50,347 bases of DNA. It comes from an uncultured Clostridia bacterium (GTDB lineage Bacteria; Bacillota; Clostridia; TANB77; CAG-508). The notes under the pieces are model-generated. The model had not been told where the DNA came from, searched no databases, and saw nothing but the letters and a program-made list of their open reading frames with translations. The stretch covers positions 1 to 50,347 of the forward strand of contig CAKPSX010000009.1 of the NCBI GenBank assembly GCA_934184665.1. The letters are read 5' to 3'. This document shows positions 42,715 to 50,146 of this stretch, in pieces (position 1 is the stretch's first letter; each line of letters starts with the position of its first letter). The translations under genes were made by a program, and so were the position numbers.

Positions 42715-43491
42715 ATGATTGATACTGGATTTTTATATGCAGAAGATAATCATAGAATTTTTATAAATTCTTGTTTAGGTTGTACAGGAGGTTGCAAATA
42801 TTGTTATTTGGCAAAAAGTGGATATGATAATAATTCAAAGTTAAAAGTAAAAAAAGCTGAAGAAATATTAAGCGAATTAAATAAAAGTGGTTTTGAAATT
42901 TCTGAAAAAACATTAATCACATTAGGATGTTTTTCAGAATGTTGGGATGATGAAAATAAATCTGAAACCATAAAATTAATAAAATATTTTTTACAAAAAG
43001 GAAATCAAGTTCAGTTATCTACAAAAAAAGAAATTTCAACAAATGAAATGGCTGATATACAAAATTTTATAAAATATTACGGCCAATTGGTTGTATTTCT
43101 TAGTTCAGCGACAATAAGTAAACATTCTTCAGTTGAGCCTAATACAGATGAACCTCAAAAAAGATTTAGAACATTTAGATTAAAAAAAGAATTAGGTATA
43201 CCAACAGTATTATACATAAAACCTGTATTACAGGGGATTACAATAAATGATGTTGAAGAATATAAAGAAGTTATAAGGAACTATGGAATTCAAGATGTAG
43301 TTGTAGGTAGTTTATTTACTGAACAACAAAATAGTGAAACTGTACATTTTTCAAATGAAAATAAATTATTTTATAATCCTGTTTCAGATGAAGAAGTAAT
43401 AAAAAGGCAATTATCTGAATGTGCTAGAGTTTATACAAGAAGTTCGCAAGTAATGCAGGAATATAGAGAAAAAGAATTAAGCGAAAGGTAA
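42715..43491 (+). CDS. Radical SAM protein paired with the HD hydrolase
   Basis: 258 residues. N-terminal cluster NSCLGCTGGCKYCYLAKSG provides Cys-x3-Cys-x2-Cys (and an extra Cys) at ~residues 19-30. The remainder resembles spore-photoproduct-lyase-like radical SAM proteins: ITLGCFSECWDDENKSETIK, VQLSTKKEI, VVFLSSATIS, IKPVLQGITINDVEE. No SPASM or other C-terminal domain. It begins directly after the HD stop codon. The substrate is unknown; DNA, RNA or nucleotides are possible given the SPL-like body and HD partner. Confidence 0.75.
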   Translation: MIDTGFLYAEDNHRIFINSCLGCTGGCKYCYLAKSGYDNNSKLKVKKAEEILSELNKSGFEISEKTLITLGCFSECWDDENKSETIKLIKYFLQKGNQVQLSTKKEISTNEMADIQNFIKYYGQLVVFLSSATISKHSSVEPNTDEPQKRFRTFRLKKELGIPTVLYIKPVLQGITINDVEEYKEVIRNYGIQDVVVGSLFTEQQNSETVHFSNENKLFYNPVSDEEVIKRQLSECARVYTRSSQVMQEYREKELSER

Positions 43492-43509
43492 GAAAGGAGA
43501 ATTTTTATT

Positions 43510-44520
43510 ATGAATGATTCAAATGGAGACATTATAATATATCAAACAGAAGATGGTTTAACAAAAATAAATGTTAAAATTGAAAATGAAACAGTATGGT
43601 TATCACAACAACAGATGGCAGAACTGTTTAGTACATCAAGAACTAATATTATAGAACATATAAACAATATTTATGAAGAAGAAGAATTAGATAAGAATTC
43701 AACCTGTCAGAATTTCCGACAAGTTCGAAAAGAAGGCAACAGAAATGTTACAAGAGAAATACCTTTTTATAATTTAGATATGATAATTTCTTTGGGATAT
43801 AGAATAAAATCTAAAGTTGCAACAAATTTTAGAAAATGGGCAACAGAAAGATTAAAAGAATATATGATTAAAGGCTTTACAATGGATGATGAAAGACTTA
43901 AAGGAAATGGTGGAGGTAATTATTGGAAAGAATTACTTGCTAGAATTAAGGATATTAGGTCATCAGAAAAAGTATTATATAGACAAGTTCTAGATTTATA
44001 TGCAACAGCAGTAGATTATGATCCAAAAGATGAAAAATCAATTAAATTCTTTAAAATTGTTCAAAATAAATTACATTATGCAACTCATGGACATACAGCA
44101 TCAGAAGTAATATATGAAAGAGCAGACGCAGATAAACCATTTATGGGGTTAACAACATTTAAAGGTGATATTCCAGTATTAAGTGATGTTGTAATTGCTA
44201 AAAATTATTTAAGTGAAAATGAATTGAAAGTTTTAAATAATTTGGTATCAGGATATTTTGATTTTGCTGAAATTCAAGCAATAAGACATAATCCAATGAA
44301 TATGGAAGATTATATTAAACATTTAGATATGATACTTTCTTCTACAGGAGAAAAATTATTAACTGGAGCTGGGAAAATAAGTCATGATAAAGCACTTGAA
44401 AAAGCAAAAACAGAATATAAAAAATATCAAGTAAAAACTATTAGCCCTGTAGAGCAGGAATATTTAAATACTATAAAAGAAATTAGTAAAGAAATAAAAA
44501 AAGAAGAAAATAATAATTAA
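43510..44520 (+). CDS. RhuM-family protein
   Basis: 336 residues. The N-terminal half (VWLSQQQMAELFSTSRTNII, then EHINNIYEE, FYNLDMIISLGYRIKSKVAT, FRKWATERLKEYMIKGFTMD) is the RhuM/KilA-type DNA-binding module. The C-terminal half (EKVLYRQVLDLYATAVDYDP, FFKIVQNKLHYATHGHTASE, GEKLLTGAGKISHDKALEKA) is typical of full-length RhuM proteins carried by pathogenicity and genomic islands. AAAGGAG precedes the ATG and it closes element 1's gene set. Function is unknown beyond probable nucleic-acid binding. Confidence 0.88.
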   Translation: MNDSNGDIIIYQTEDGLTKINVKIENETVWLSQQQMAELFSTSRTNIIEHINNIYEEEELDKNSTCQNFRQVRKEGNRNVTREIPFYNLDMIISLGYRIKSKVATNFRKWATERLKEYMIKGFTMDDERLKGNGGGNYWKELLARIKDIRSSEKVLYRQVLDLYATAVDYDPKDEKSIKFFKIVQNKLHYATHGHTASEVIYERADADKPFMGLTTFKGDIPVLSDVVIAKNYLSENELKVLNNLVSGYFDFAEIQAIRHNPMNMEDYIKHLDMILSSTGEKLLTGAGKISHDKALEKAKTEYKKYQVKTISPVEQEYLNTIKEISKEIKKEENNN

Positions 44521-44813
44521 TTTAAAGAGAAAGGATTTATGTGATAAAAAAACATTAAACTATGTGAAATTTTTTCGAAAATTTAATATATAATCTAGAC
44601 AAAAAATGAATAATATTGTAAAATTTAAAACATATGAAAGACAAATAACGATGTAGACAATGTCGCCAATTTGTCGCCAAATAAAAAATATTTATTAGTA
44701 AAATAAGTACAACAAATACAAATAATATAGATATTTCAAAAACTGAAACACGAGTAAATACAAGTAATACAGATAATATTTATAGTAGTATAAATATTAG
44801 TAAAACTCGAACA
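44521..44813. other. Gene-free right end of element 1
   Basis: AT-rich DNA with a repeated TTGTCGCCAA-type pair near 44665-44680 and AATAC/ATAAAT-rich sequence up to repeat copy B. No ORF with a ribosome site. It probably contains the element's right integrase-binding region. Confidence 0.5.
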
Positions 44814-44913
44814 TGCGGAAGTGGCAAAAAGTACAAAAACTGTTGTGGAAGAAATCAGTAATATCAATACTTACAGAGATTAAATAAGTAAACATAAATA
44901 TGAAAATACACCA
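44814..44913 (+). repeat. Attachment-site repeat copy B (junction of the two elements)
   Basis: 44823-44913 is identical over 91 bases to 39476-39566; the first few bases differ (GGAAGTGG instead of GGAAGCGG). Sequence downstream of the common core is shared with copy A and not with copy C, as expected if A and B received element-derived right arms. Confidence 0.92.
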
Positions 44914-45124
44914 TTTACATAAATTATTTGCCAACCGTGAAAATTTATGTTAAAATAAAAAAAGTTTTAAGAGTATATCTAAAAAAATAATTAAATTTTG
45001 AGCGATATAGGATAACCTAGATAGATGGTTATTTACACTGTGTATAGATTTTAAAAGTCTTGCAAAGGAGTCTTAATAGGATTTCTTTGTGAGGCTTATT
45101 TTTATAAGGAGGAAAGTGATAGGA
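44914..45124 (+). promoter_or_regulatory. Structured leader of the GNAT-DUF402 gene
   Basis: 211 bases without a gene. Contains small inverted repeats (GGATAACC TAGATAGAT GGTTATTT at ~45010-45035; GCAAAGGAG ... CTTTGTG at ~45061-45090) ahead of AAGGAGG. It could be an attenuator; no known riboswitch class recognised. Confidence 0.35.
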
Positions 45125-46180
45125 ATGAATAAAATACAAGATGAACTAGAATTAGTGTTTCCAACGCCAGAATATAAAACTCAAGTTGAAGAATATCTAC
45201 AAGAATTTTTTGATAATGGAGAGTATGAAATTGCAGGAGATGGTGGATTAGACAGAATTAAAAATTTTGAAGAATGGCTACTAAAAGTACAAAAGGATTT
45301 ATCAGAAGAAAGTATTGAAGATAATAGGATTCCTGCAACATTATATTTAACAGTAAGAAAATCTGATAATAGAGTTGTTGGAAATTTACAAATCAGACAT
45401 AAATTAAATGAAAAATTATTACAATATGGAGGACATATAGGCGATAGTGTAAGACCATCTGAAAGAAGAAAAGGTTATGCTACAGAGCAAATAAGATTGG
45501 CATTAAAAAAATGCAAAGAATTAGGTATTGATAATGTTTTAATGGGTTGTCATAAAACTAATATAAGCTCTGCAAAAAGTATTATAAATAATGGTGGAAT
45601 TCTTGAAAATGAAGTATATATTGGTAATGAATTAGTGCAAAGATATTGGATTAGTTTGAATAAAAGATATGCTAATAGGCATGTTACTGGAAAATCACAA
45701 AATACATTATATAAAATTAATTCAGTAGCAAGCAATGAATTTACAGGAGATATTTGTTATTACCATTTTAAAGAGATTATTAATAAAATTACGATACCCA
45801 ATGGTAAATGTTTTTTGGACAATGGATACAAATGGATTGAATTTTATGATTATAATTCAAAAATAAAATTAACAGCTATATATGATGAAAATAGTCAAAT
45901 TGTAGAATGGTACTTTGATATTGCAAGAAAAATAGGAAAAGAGAATGATGTACCATATGAAGATGATTTATATCTAGATGTTGTTGTAACTCCTACAGGA
46001 GAAATAATTTTACTTGATGAAGATGAACTTCAAGGTGCATATAATAGACTAGAAGTAAATAAAGAAGAGTATGATATGGCTTATAATGAAGCAAATCAAC
46101 TAATGAAAAAATTAGAGAATAATAAAAATAAACTAGAAGAATTTACAAATAGATATTTAAAAGAATTTCAAGATAAATAA
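45125..46180 (+). CDS. GNAT acetyltransferase fused to a DUF402 domain
   Basis: 351 residues from ATG 45125 (AAGGAGG upstream; an in-frame GTG at 45089 precedes the ribosome site and is rejected). Residues ~1-175 are a GNAT domain with the acetyl-CoA motif VRPSERRKGYATEQIRLALK and later NISSAKSIINNGG. Residues ~200-350 match DUF402 (FYDYNSKIKLTAIYDENSQI, WYFDIARKIG, DDLYLDVVVTPTGEIILLDE, DELQGAYNR), a fold known from nucleoside di/triphosphate phosphatases. The fusion is unusual and suggests acetylation and nucleotide or phosphate-ester hydrolysis on related substrates. It is accessory cargo in element 2. Confidence 0.8.
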   Translation: MNKIQDELELVFPTPEYKTQVEEYLQEFFDNGEYEIAGDGGLDRIKNFEEWLLKVQKDLSEESIEDNRIPATLYLTVRKSDNRVVGNLQIRHKLNEKLLQYGGHIGDSVRPSERRKGYATEQIRLALKKCKELGIDNVLMGCHKTNISSAKSIINNGGILENEVYIGNELVQRYWISLNKRYANRHVTGKSQNTLYKINSVASNEFTGDICYYHFKEIINKITIPNGKCFLDNGYKWIEFYDYNSKIKLTAIYDENSQIVEWYFDIARKIGKENDVPYEDDLYLDVVVTPTGEIILLDEDELQGAYNRLEVNKEEYDMAYNEANQLMKKLENNKNKLEEFTNRYLKEFQDK

Positions 46181-46201
46181 AAAAGAAAGAAGTGATAATA
46201 T

Positions 46202-46425
46202 ATGAAATATTTTAAAAAATTAATAGGAGATAGAATATATTTATCTCCAAGAAATAGTGAAGATATAGAAGTATTCACAGAATGGTTAAATGATTTTGAA
46301 ACAACAGATTATTTAGGAAGAAGCGGAATACTTACTTTGTAGATGGAAAATATTATGATTCAATTGAAATGGATATTTTAAACGAAGAATTTAATGAAGA
46401 CTGTATTAGAAATAAAAATATATAG
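46202..46425 (+). pseudogene. GNAT acetyltransferase remnant
   Basis: Starts MKYFKKLIGDRIYLSPRNSE, a typical GNAT N-terminus, reads to about residue 46, then meets a stop; the C-terminal end YFVDGKYYDSIEMDILNEEF of the same family appears immediately in another frame and ends at 46425. About 110 central codons including the acetyl-CoA site are deleted. Confidence 0.75.
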
Positions 46426-46436
46426 GAGGATATGTG

Positions 46437-46904
46437 ATGAATGAAATAGAAATTATACAACCCAAAATAGAAAATCGAGTTGAAATAAATAATTTAGCTA
46501 AACAAGTACATAAACTACATGTTAATTGGAATTCAGATATGTTTTTGGATGTTGAGCAAGTAATACCTATAGAAAGACTGGAAAAATTACTTGAAACAGA
46601 AAGTATATATATTGCTAGATTAGAAAATAAAATTGTTGGATATATAATTATAGATATAAAAGAAAAAGATAATGGGTTTATGAGATATAGGAAAATATTG
46701 AGCATAGATACTTTATGTATTGATGAAAAATTTAGAAGGCAAGGAATTGGTACTAAAATGTTAGAATTTGCAAAAAGATTAGGAAAAGAAAAAAATTGTA
46801 CTGATATGCATTTAAATGTAAATCCAAATAACAAAAATGCGATTAAAGTATATGAAAACTTTGGAATGAAAGTTAATAATATATCATATATGATGAAATT
46901 ATAA
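46437..46904 (+). CDS. GNAT acetyltransferase
   Basis: 155 residues from ATG 46437 with GGAGG seven bases upstream. Complete GNAT fold: IYIARLENKIVGYIIIDIKE (beta2-beta3), LSIDTLCIDEKFRRQGIGTK (motif A with R/Q-x-x-G-x-G/A, ~residues 100-106), MHLNVNPNNKNAIKVYENFG (motif B). It transfers acetyl from acetyl-CoA to a small molecule or protein N-terminus; the substrate is not evident. It follows a broken GNAT gene of the same cargo block. Confidence 0.87.
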   Translation: MNEIEIIQPKIENRVEINNLAKQVHKLHVNWNSDMFLDVEQVIPIERLEKLLETESIYIARLENKIVGYIIIDIKEKDNGFMRYRKILSIDTLCIDEKFRRQGIGTKMLEFAKRLGKEKNCTDMHLNVNPNNKNAIKVYENFGMKVNNISYMMKL

Positions 46905-47005
46905 ATCTTATTGCTTTTATAAATTTTATTGGCAAAAATGATTGATAATTAGCATAAAAATGGGTTATTATGAATATAATAGAAATAGATATTTAATATC
47001 TATTT

Positions 47006-47085
47006 ACAGTTAAAAAATCAGGTGAACCCTACCAACAAGTGGGAGCTGTAAAATCAAAAGGTGGAGATCTAGATCTTTACCTTTT
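47006..47085 (+). ncRNA. ToxI/antiQ-like antitoxin RNA with terminator
   Basis: One full unit at 47020-47055 (AGGTGAACCCTACCAACAAG, then TGGGAGCTGTAAAATC) has the layout of the repeats in type III antitoxin RNAs (AGGTGA ... CTACC ... AAGTG ... AGCT). A partial preceding unit (ACAGTTAAAAAATC) lies at 47006-47019. Next comes a 14-bp hairpin (AAAAGGTGGAGATC / GATCTTTACCTTTT, 47056-47085), the usual attenuating terminator before the toxin gene. Context with a ToxN/AbiQ remnant supports the call. Functional ToxI loci normally have 2-6 repeats, so this one is reduced. Confidence 0.6.
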
Positions 47086-47105
47086 ATATTTTTTAGGAGG
47101 AAAAA

Positions 47106-47639
47106 ATGAAACTATATGCAGTAACAGATGAATATATAGATTATTTAAGACAATTTGATTATAAAGTTTATGACAATAAAGAAGATAGAAGATAGAAGAA
47201 AAGTAATGAGAAAATATTTGGGTATAGTTTTAACAATAAATGAAATGAAATATTATATACCAATGTCATCTCCTAAAAAAGTGATTATAAAGATAATCAA
47301 ATAAGAAAATCTATTGTTCCTATTGTAAGAATTGTATCAAATGAGGAAGTCGATAATGTACCAGTTTTAAAAGGAACATTAAGAATTAGTAATATGATAC
47401 CTGTTCCAGATATTGAATTGATATTATATGAACCTAAATATGAAAGAAACAAAAATTATAAGATATTAGTTGAAAAGGAACTTGAATTTATTGGGAAAAA
47501 TGAAGAAATGATAAAGAAGTATGCAAGTATCATATATAATCAAAAAATTAATAATTATGATGTATCTTATATAAAAAATGTTGTAGATTTTAAGTTATTA
47601 GAAGAAAAATGTAAGGAATATAAAAGCAACAATAATTAA
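47106..47639 (+). pseudogene. ToxN/AbiQ-family type III toxin, frameshifted
   Basis: ATG 47106 (AGGAGG upstream) encodes MKLYAVTDEYIDYLRQFDYK..., then an 8-base-type duplication (GAAGATA GAAGATA) near 47180 breaks the frame. The following segments in other frames are family-typical: RKYLGIVLTINEMKYYIPMS SPKK, and from about 47290 VPIVRIVSNEEVDNVPVLKG, TLRISNMIPVPDIELI, then a C-terminal helical part ending 47639. ToxN is an endoribonuclease that processes its own antitoxin RNA and causes abortive infection against phage. At least two frameshifts, so no intact toxin. Confidence 0.75.
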
Positions 47640-47708
47640 AAAATTTAATATGGGCATTGTATTTTTTATAAAATTATTATATACTAATTTCATAAATCGA
47701 ATGTAAAC

Positions 47709-47732
47709 ATTGTTTGCATTTTGTTTGCAAAA
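47709..47732 (+). repeat. Putative integrase arm-type site, right
   Basis: 24 bases identical to 39568-39591, 122 bases before repeat copy C. Direct orientation on both sides of the island. Confidence 0.6.
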
Positions 47733-47853
47733 AATAAGAAAACATATACAAAATAAATACTAATAATACAATAAATATAAATGGCTATAATCCATGATAT
47801 TATTAATATAGATAGTATTTTATAGTATTGATAATACAGAAATAAAGTCTTCT

Positions 47854-47888
47854 TGTGGAAGCGGCAAAAAGTACAAAAACTGTTGTGG
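47854..47888 (+). repeat. Attachment-site repeat copy C (right end, displaced secA end)
   Basis: 35 bases identical to 39467-39501. In frame it encodes SSCGSGKKYKNCCGK-stop, a complete alternative SecA tail, so downstream of the core this copy is probably the original chromosomal secA 3' end. Confidence 0.88.
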
Positions 47889-47940
47889 TAAATAACCTCG
47901 CAAACCCTTATAAAATAAGGAATTGATAAAAATAGAAAAG

Positions 47941-48102
47941 ATGATAAATTTGTCCACAGATGACAATTGTCCACGAATTGTCAACATGATTATTAAAGAA
48001 TTTGGAGAGATTAGTACATGTTTCAAAATGGAACATGAGGGTAATGGTGGAAGAAATTATACAATACATTTTGCAAGTAAAAATAATTGTAAAATGTATT
48101 GA
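47941..48102 (+). CDS. Small ORF upstream of the second leader
   Basis: A 53-residue frame, MINLSTDDNCPRIVNMII..., ending ASKNNCKMY at TGA 48102, which overlaps the next promoter's -35. The ribosome site is weak. The last nine residues and surrounding DNA recur upstream of the first leader (11709-11738), where the rest is lost. No family recognised; it may be the remains of a gene originally paired with the surface protein. Confidence 0.35.
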   Translation: MINLSTDDNCPRIVNMIIKEFGEISTCFKMEHEGNGGRNYTIHFASKNNCKMY

Positions 48103-48127
48103 CTAATGGGCGCATTTTTGATATTAT
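48099..48127 (+). promoter_or_regulatory. Promoter of the second microsatellite leader
   Basis: TTGACT (48099-48104), 17-base spacer, TATTAT (48122-48127). Near-identical to 11735-11763. Confidence 0.75.
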
Positions 48128-48196
48128 AATTTTGAAATAATTCTATGTTTAAAATATAAAAGGATGGAAATAATAAATTCGAAGGAGAAAATGTAG

Positions 48197-48271
48197 ATGG
48201 AAACCAGAATTGAGAAGATAAGCTTTGAAACCCTTGGGGCTGTACACACACACACACACAATCACTTTTAA
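48197..48271 (+). CDS. Leader ORF containing an (AC)8 microsatellite, currently 24 residues
   Basis: ATG 48197 has AAGGAG nine bases upstream and encodes METRIEKISFETLGAV followed by His-Thr pairs from the AC tract, stopping at TAA 48271. Loss of one AC unit or gain of two would switch to the frame starting 48262, which is open for 54 codons to TAA 48424-48426, overlapping the ATG of the 48419 gene. That long tail (VEEKKQKSKINKFNRDSGK ... FLLSFYVVKNYKNL) aligns with the long-phase tail of the first leader. The current state is a short phase. Regulatory function is inferred. Confidence 0.6.
   Translation: METRIEKISFETLGAVHTHTHNHF
48244..48260 (+). repeat. (AC)8 dinucleotide microsatellite
   Basis: Eight AC units plus A inside the leader ORF, at the site that carries (GA)14 in the homologous leader at 12043-12071. 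Confidence 0.95.
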
Positions 48272-48321
48272 GCGTTGAAGAAAAAAAGCAAAAAAGTAAA
48301 ATAAATAAATTTAATAGAGAT

Positions 48322-48367
48322 AGCGGAAAAAGCATAAAAATTTTATGCCGTTTTTTGCTGTCTTTTT
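48322..48367 (+). terminator. Attenuator-like terminator in the second leader
   Basis: AGCGGAAAAAGCATA ... TATGCCGTTTTTTGCT: inner 5-bp GCATA/TATGC and outer A/T plus AGC/GCT pairs with small bulges, followed by GTCTTTTT. It lies between the leader ORF and the surface-protein gene. Confidence 0.6.
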
Positions 48368-48418
48368 ATGTTGTAAAAAATTATAAAAATTTAAGAAAGA
48401 TTGGAGTGTTGATTTGTT

Positions 48419-49672
48419 ATGGGTAAAAGGAAACAGAGAAAAGAGGAGAAAGAAAGTGTAAATAAAATAAGTGACTTAGAATTTATGTATTTAGCATATG
48501 GAAAGAAGGCGTTTGTCATACCAATAATAATAGCCATAATATTAGGTGTTGTTATATGGGGAATTGTGTATAATGCAAGAAAAGATAATGCACCACAGGA
48601 AAGTGCTGATAATCAAAAGGAGCAGATAAATTATATATGGGGAGAAATAAAACCTGGAAAGAGAAATACAAATAATTTCACAACAGTAAGAAGCTCAGAT
48701 GGAGTCGACGTACCAGTACCAACAGGATATACTGCTTCTTCTGCATCAGATGAGAAATCTGTAAATGGGGGATTTGTAATATATGAAGGAACTGATGCTG
48801 TAACAGATAGTAATCAATGGGAAGCTCAATGTAGTAGAAATCAATATGTATGGATACCAATAGCAGAAGTAAGTGATATGTATTGGAGAGATCAGACAAC
48901 AGGAAAGAAATATGGAACTTGGTATAATTTTGACAAAAGTGCAACAACATATGTTAAAGGCGCTAATCGTTCATACGAGCCACAAATAACAAGATATGAC
49001 AAACAATCAACATATTTAACTCAATATTTAAATGGAATGTCAAGAGAAGATTTCTTAATGGAGATGGAGATAGATTTCGATAAAATGTTAAATAGTGTAG
49101 CAACATATGGAGGATATTATATAGGAAGATATGAAACAGGAGACCTAAGCCAAGCAACACCAGTAGTAAAGAGAATGAATACTGACTTAGTAAAACAAAC
49201 CTGGTATACAATGTGGAAAAAAGCAAGAAAGTTATCAGGAACAAGTGCAGGAGTACAGATGATATGGGGAATACAGTGGGACGAAACATTAAAGTGGTTA
49301 ATTGATACAGGAGAGAAGACATATGCAGAAATAGCATCAGATTCAACAAGTTGGGGAAATTATAAAAATAATAGTTTCACATATTATACAAACACATCAA
49401 AGAGCACAACATCAAAGCCATCAGGAACTGGAAAAAGCATCCCAAGTGGAGCATATGAAGGAGCAAATGCAAACAATGTTTTTGATTTAGCAGGAAATGT
49501 AAGAGATTGGACATTAGAGTCCGATGATTCCGGTACTGGCAGTTATAAGTACAATCGTGGTGGCAAGTACGACGACTACGGCGACGACAATCTAGTGGCT
49601 TACCGCGACAGCAGCTTTCCTTACTTAGGCAAGAGTTACATCGGGTTACGCTGCAGCTTATTCATTAAATAG
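48419..49672 (+). CDS. Membrane-anchored FGE/C-type-lectin-fold variable surface protein 2
   Basis: 417 residues, the same length and architecture as the protein at 12264: basic start (MGKRKQRKEEKESVNK), one membrane anchor at ~31-52 (AFVIPIIIAIILGVVIWGIV), then the FGE/lectin-fold ectodomain (YVWIPI, GGYYIGRYETG, GVQMIWGIQWDE, FDLAGNVRDWT, YNRGGKYDD, IGLRCSLFIK). The first ~360 residues are nearly identical to copy 1 apart from scattered changes and a small indel-like segment around 335-345. The last ~55 diverge strongly and have foreign composition. GGAG lies about twelve bases before ATG. The pair looks like duplicated, independently diversified surface ligand-binding proteins. Confidence 0.8.
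   Translation: MGKRKQRKEEKESVNKISDLEFMYLAYGKKAFVIPIIIAIILGVVIWGIVYNARKDNAPQESADNQKEQINYIWGEIKPGKRNTNNFTTVRSSDGVDVPVPTGYTASSASDEKSVNGGFVIYEGTDAVTDSNQWEAQCSRNQYVWIPIAEVSDMYWRDQTTGKKYGTWYNFDKSATTYVKGANRSYEPQITRYDKQSTYLTQYLNGMSREDFLMEMEIDFDKMLNSVATYGGYYIGRYETGDLSQATPVVKRMNTDLVKQTWYTMWKKARKLSGTSAGVQMIWGIQWDETLKWLIDTGEKTYAEIASDSTSWGNYKNNSFTYYTNTSKSTTSKPSGTGKSIPSGAYEGANANNVFDLAGNVRDWTLESDDSGTGSYKYNRGGKYDDYGDDNLVAYRDSSFPYLGKSYIGLRCSLFIK
49505..49672 (+). other. Hypervariable C-terminal segment of surface protein 2
   Basis: Rich in GAC, TAC, GGC, AGC and AAT codons. It keeps DWT, RGG and GLR anchors but otherwise differs from 13349-13517. Several differences between the two are synonymous (CGT/CGC, GGT/GGC), which adenine-only mutagenesis of one shared template would not explain. 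Confidence 0.6.
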
Positions 49673-49915
49673 TCATTACTATATTATGCAAACTAACAGC
49701 TTTATGCAAATCAATCAACCCTTCACCATGTCATTATCCATTCACAAGTACCATCAAATCAAGTTAATATAAAATAATTTAATAAATATAAATCTACTAT
49801 TTAAACCACATCGCAGCATAACTACAGCAGGTGCATATGAACTAACAAACTCAACATAAAACAAGAACAAAAAACATTTGACATATATAAATATTTGTGT
49901 TAATATAAATATATA
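49673..49915. other. Gene-free interval
   Basis: 243 bases between surface protein 2 and the minus-strand small gene. TTATGCAAAC and TTATGCAAAT recur here and after copy 1 (13552-13561). No template repeat matching the hypervariable segment is seen. Confidence 0.5.
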
Positions 49916-49942
49916 AAAAGAATAAGAGCTTGCGCCCTTATT
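49916..49942 (-). terminator. GNRA-loop terminator of the right-edge small gene
   Basis: Minus strand AATAAGGGC, loop GCAA, GCTCTTATT, then CTTTTT: 9-bp stem with a GCAA tetraloop, overlapping the stop codon. Confidence 0.85.
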
Positions 49943-50102
49943 CATGGTTGGTTTGAGATTTATCCTCTTTCGGATAGATCTCTATTTTTCTCTTTTCGGA
50001 ACTGTATTTGAATATGTACTTGTTTCTTGAACAAATATATATCAAAAAGCCAATTCCTCCAAAAGAAACTAATTTCATTAATAGATGTTCTATTAAATCC
50101 AT
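49938..50102 (-). CDS. 54-residue single-span membrane protein, higher-GC cassette
   Basis: From ATG 50102 with AGGAGGT upstream: MDLIEHLLMKLVSFGGIGFL then IYICSRNKYIFKYSSEKRK and a charged tail EIYPKEDKSQTNHE. Residues ~8-24 form one membrane helix, the rest is a basic, then mixed cytoplasmic tail. It has its own consensus-type promoter (50241-50269), a ~130-base leader with a long hairpin, and a terminator. C-ending codons are frequent, as in the other solitary higher-GC genes. Function unknown. Confidence 0.7.
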   Translation of the reverse strand: MDLIEHLLMKLVSFGGIGFLIYICSRNKYIFKYSSEKRKIEIYPKEDKSQTNHE

Positions 50103-50146
50103 TGAGTTTACCTCCTTCCTTTGTATTTACATTTAAGCCATAATTA

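Larger units (their letters stand above)
39476..44822 (+). mobile_element. Integrated element 1 at the secA 3' end (about 5.35 kb)
   Basis: Bounded by 91-bp direct repeats A and B. Contains an integrase pseudogene, an unknown gene, a second tyrosine integrase, an HD protein, a radical SAM protein and RhuM. No conjugation or replication genes are visible, so it resembles a small genomic island or satellite. Confidence 0.8.
44823..47853 (+). mobile_element. Integrated element 2 or remnant in tandem (about 3.0 kb)
   Basis: Lies between repeat copies B and C. Carries a GNAT-DUF402 fusion, a GNAT pseudogene, a GNAT gene and a broken type III toxin-antitoxin locus, but no integrase, so it is a decayed element that could be moved only by a recombinase acting in trans. 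Confidence 0.65.

Noticed and set aside
47844..47896. Copy C as a second, independent SecA tail gene
   Set aside because: It has no start codon or ribosome site and is best explained as the displaced 3' end of secA.
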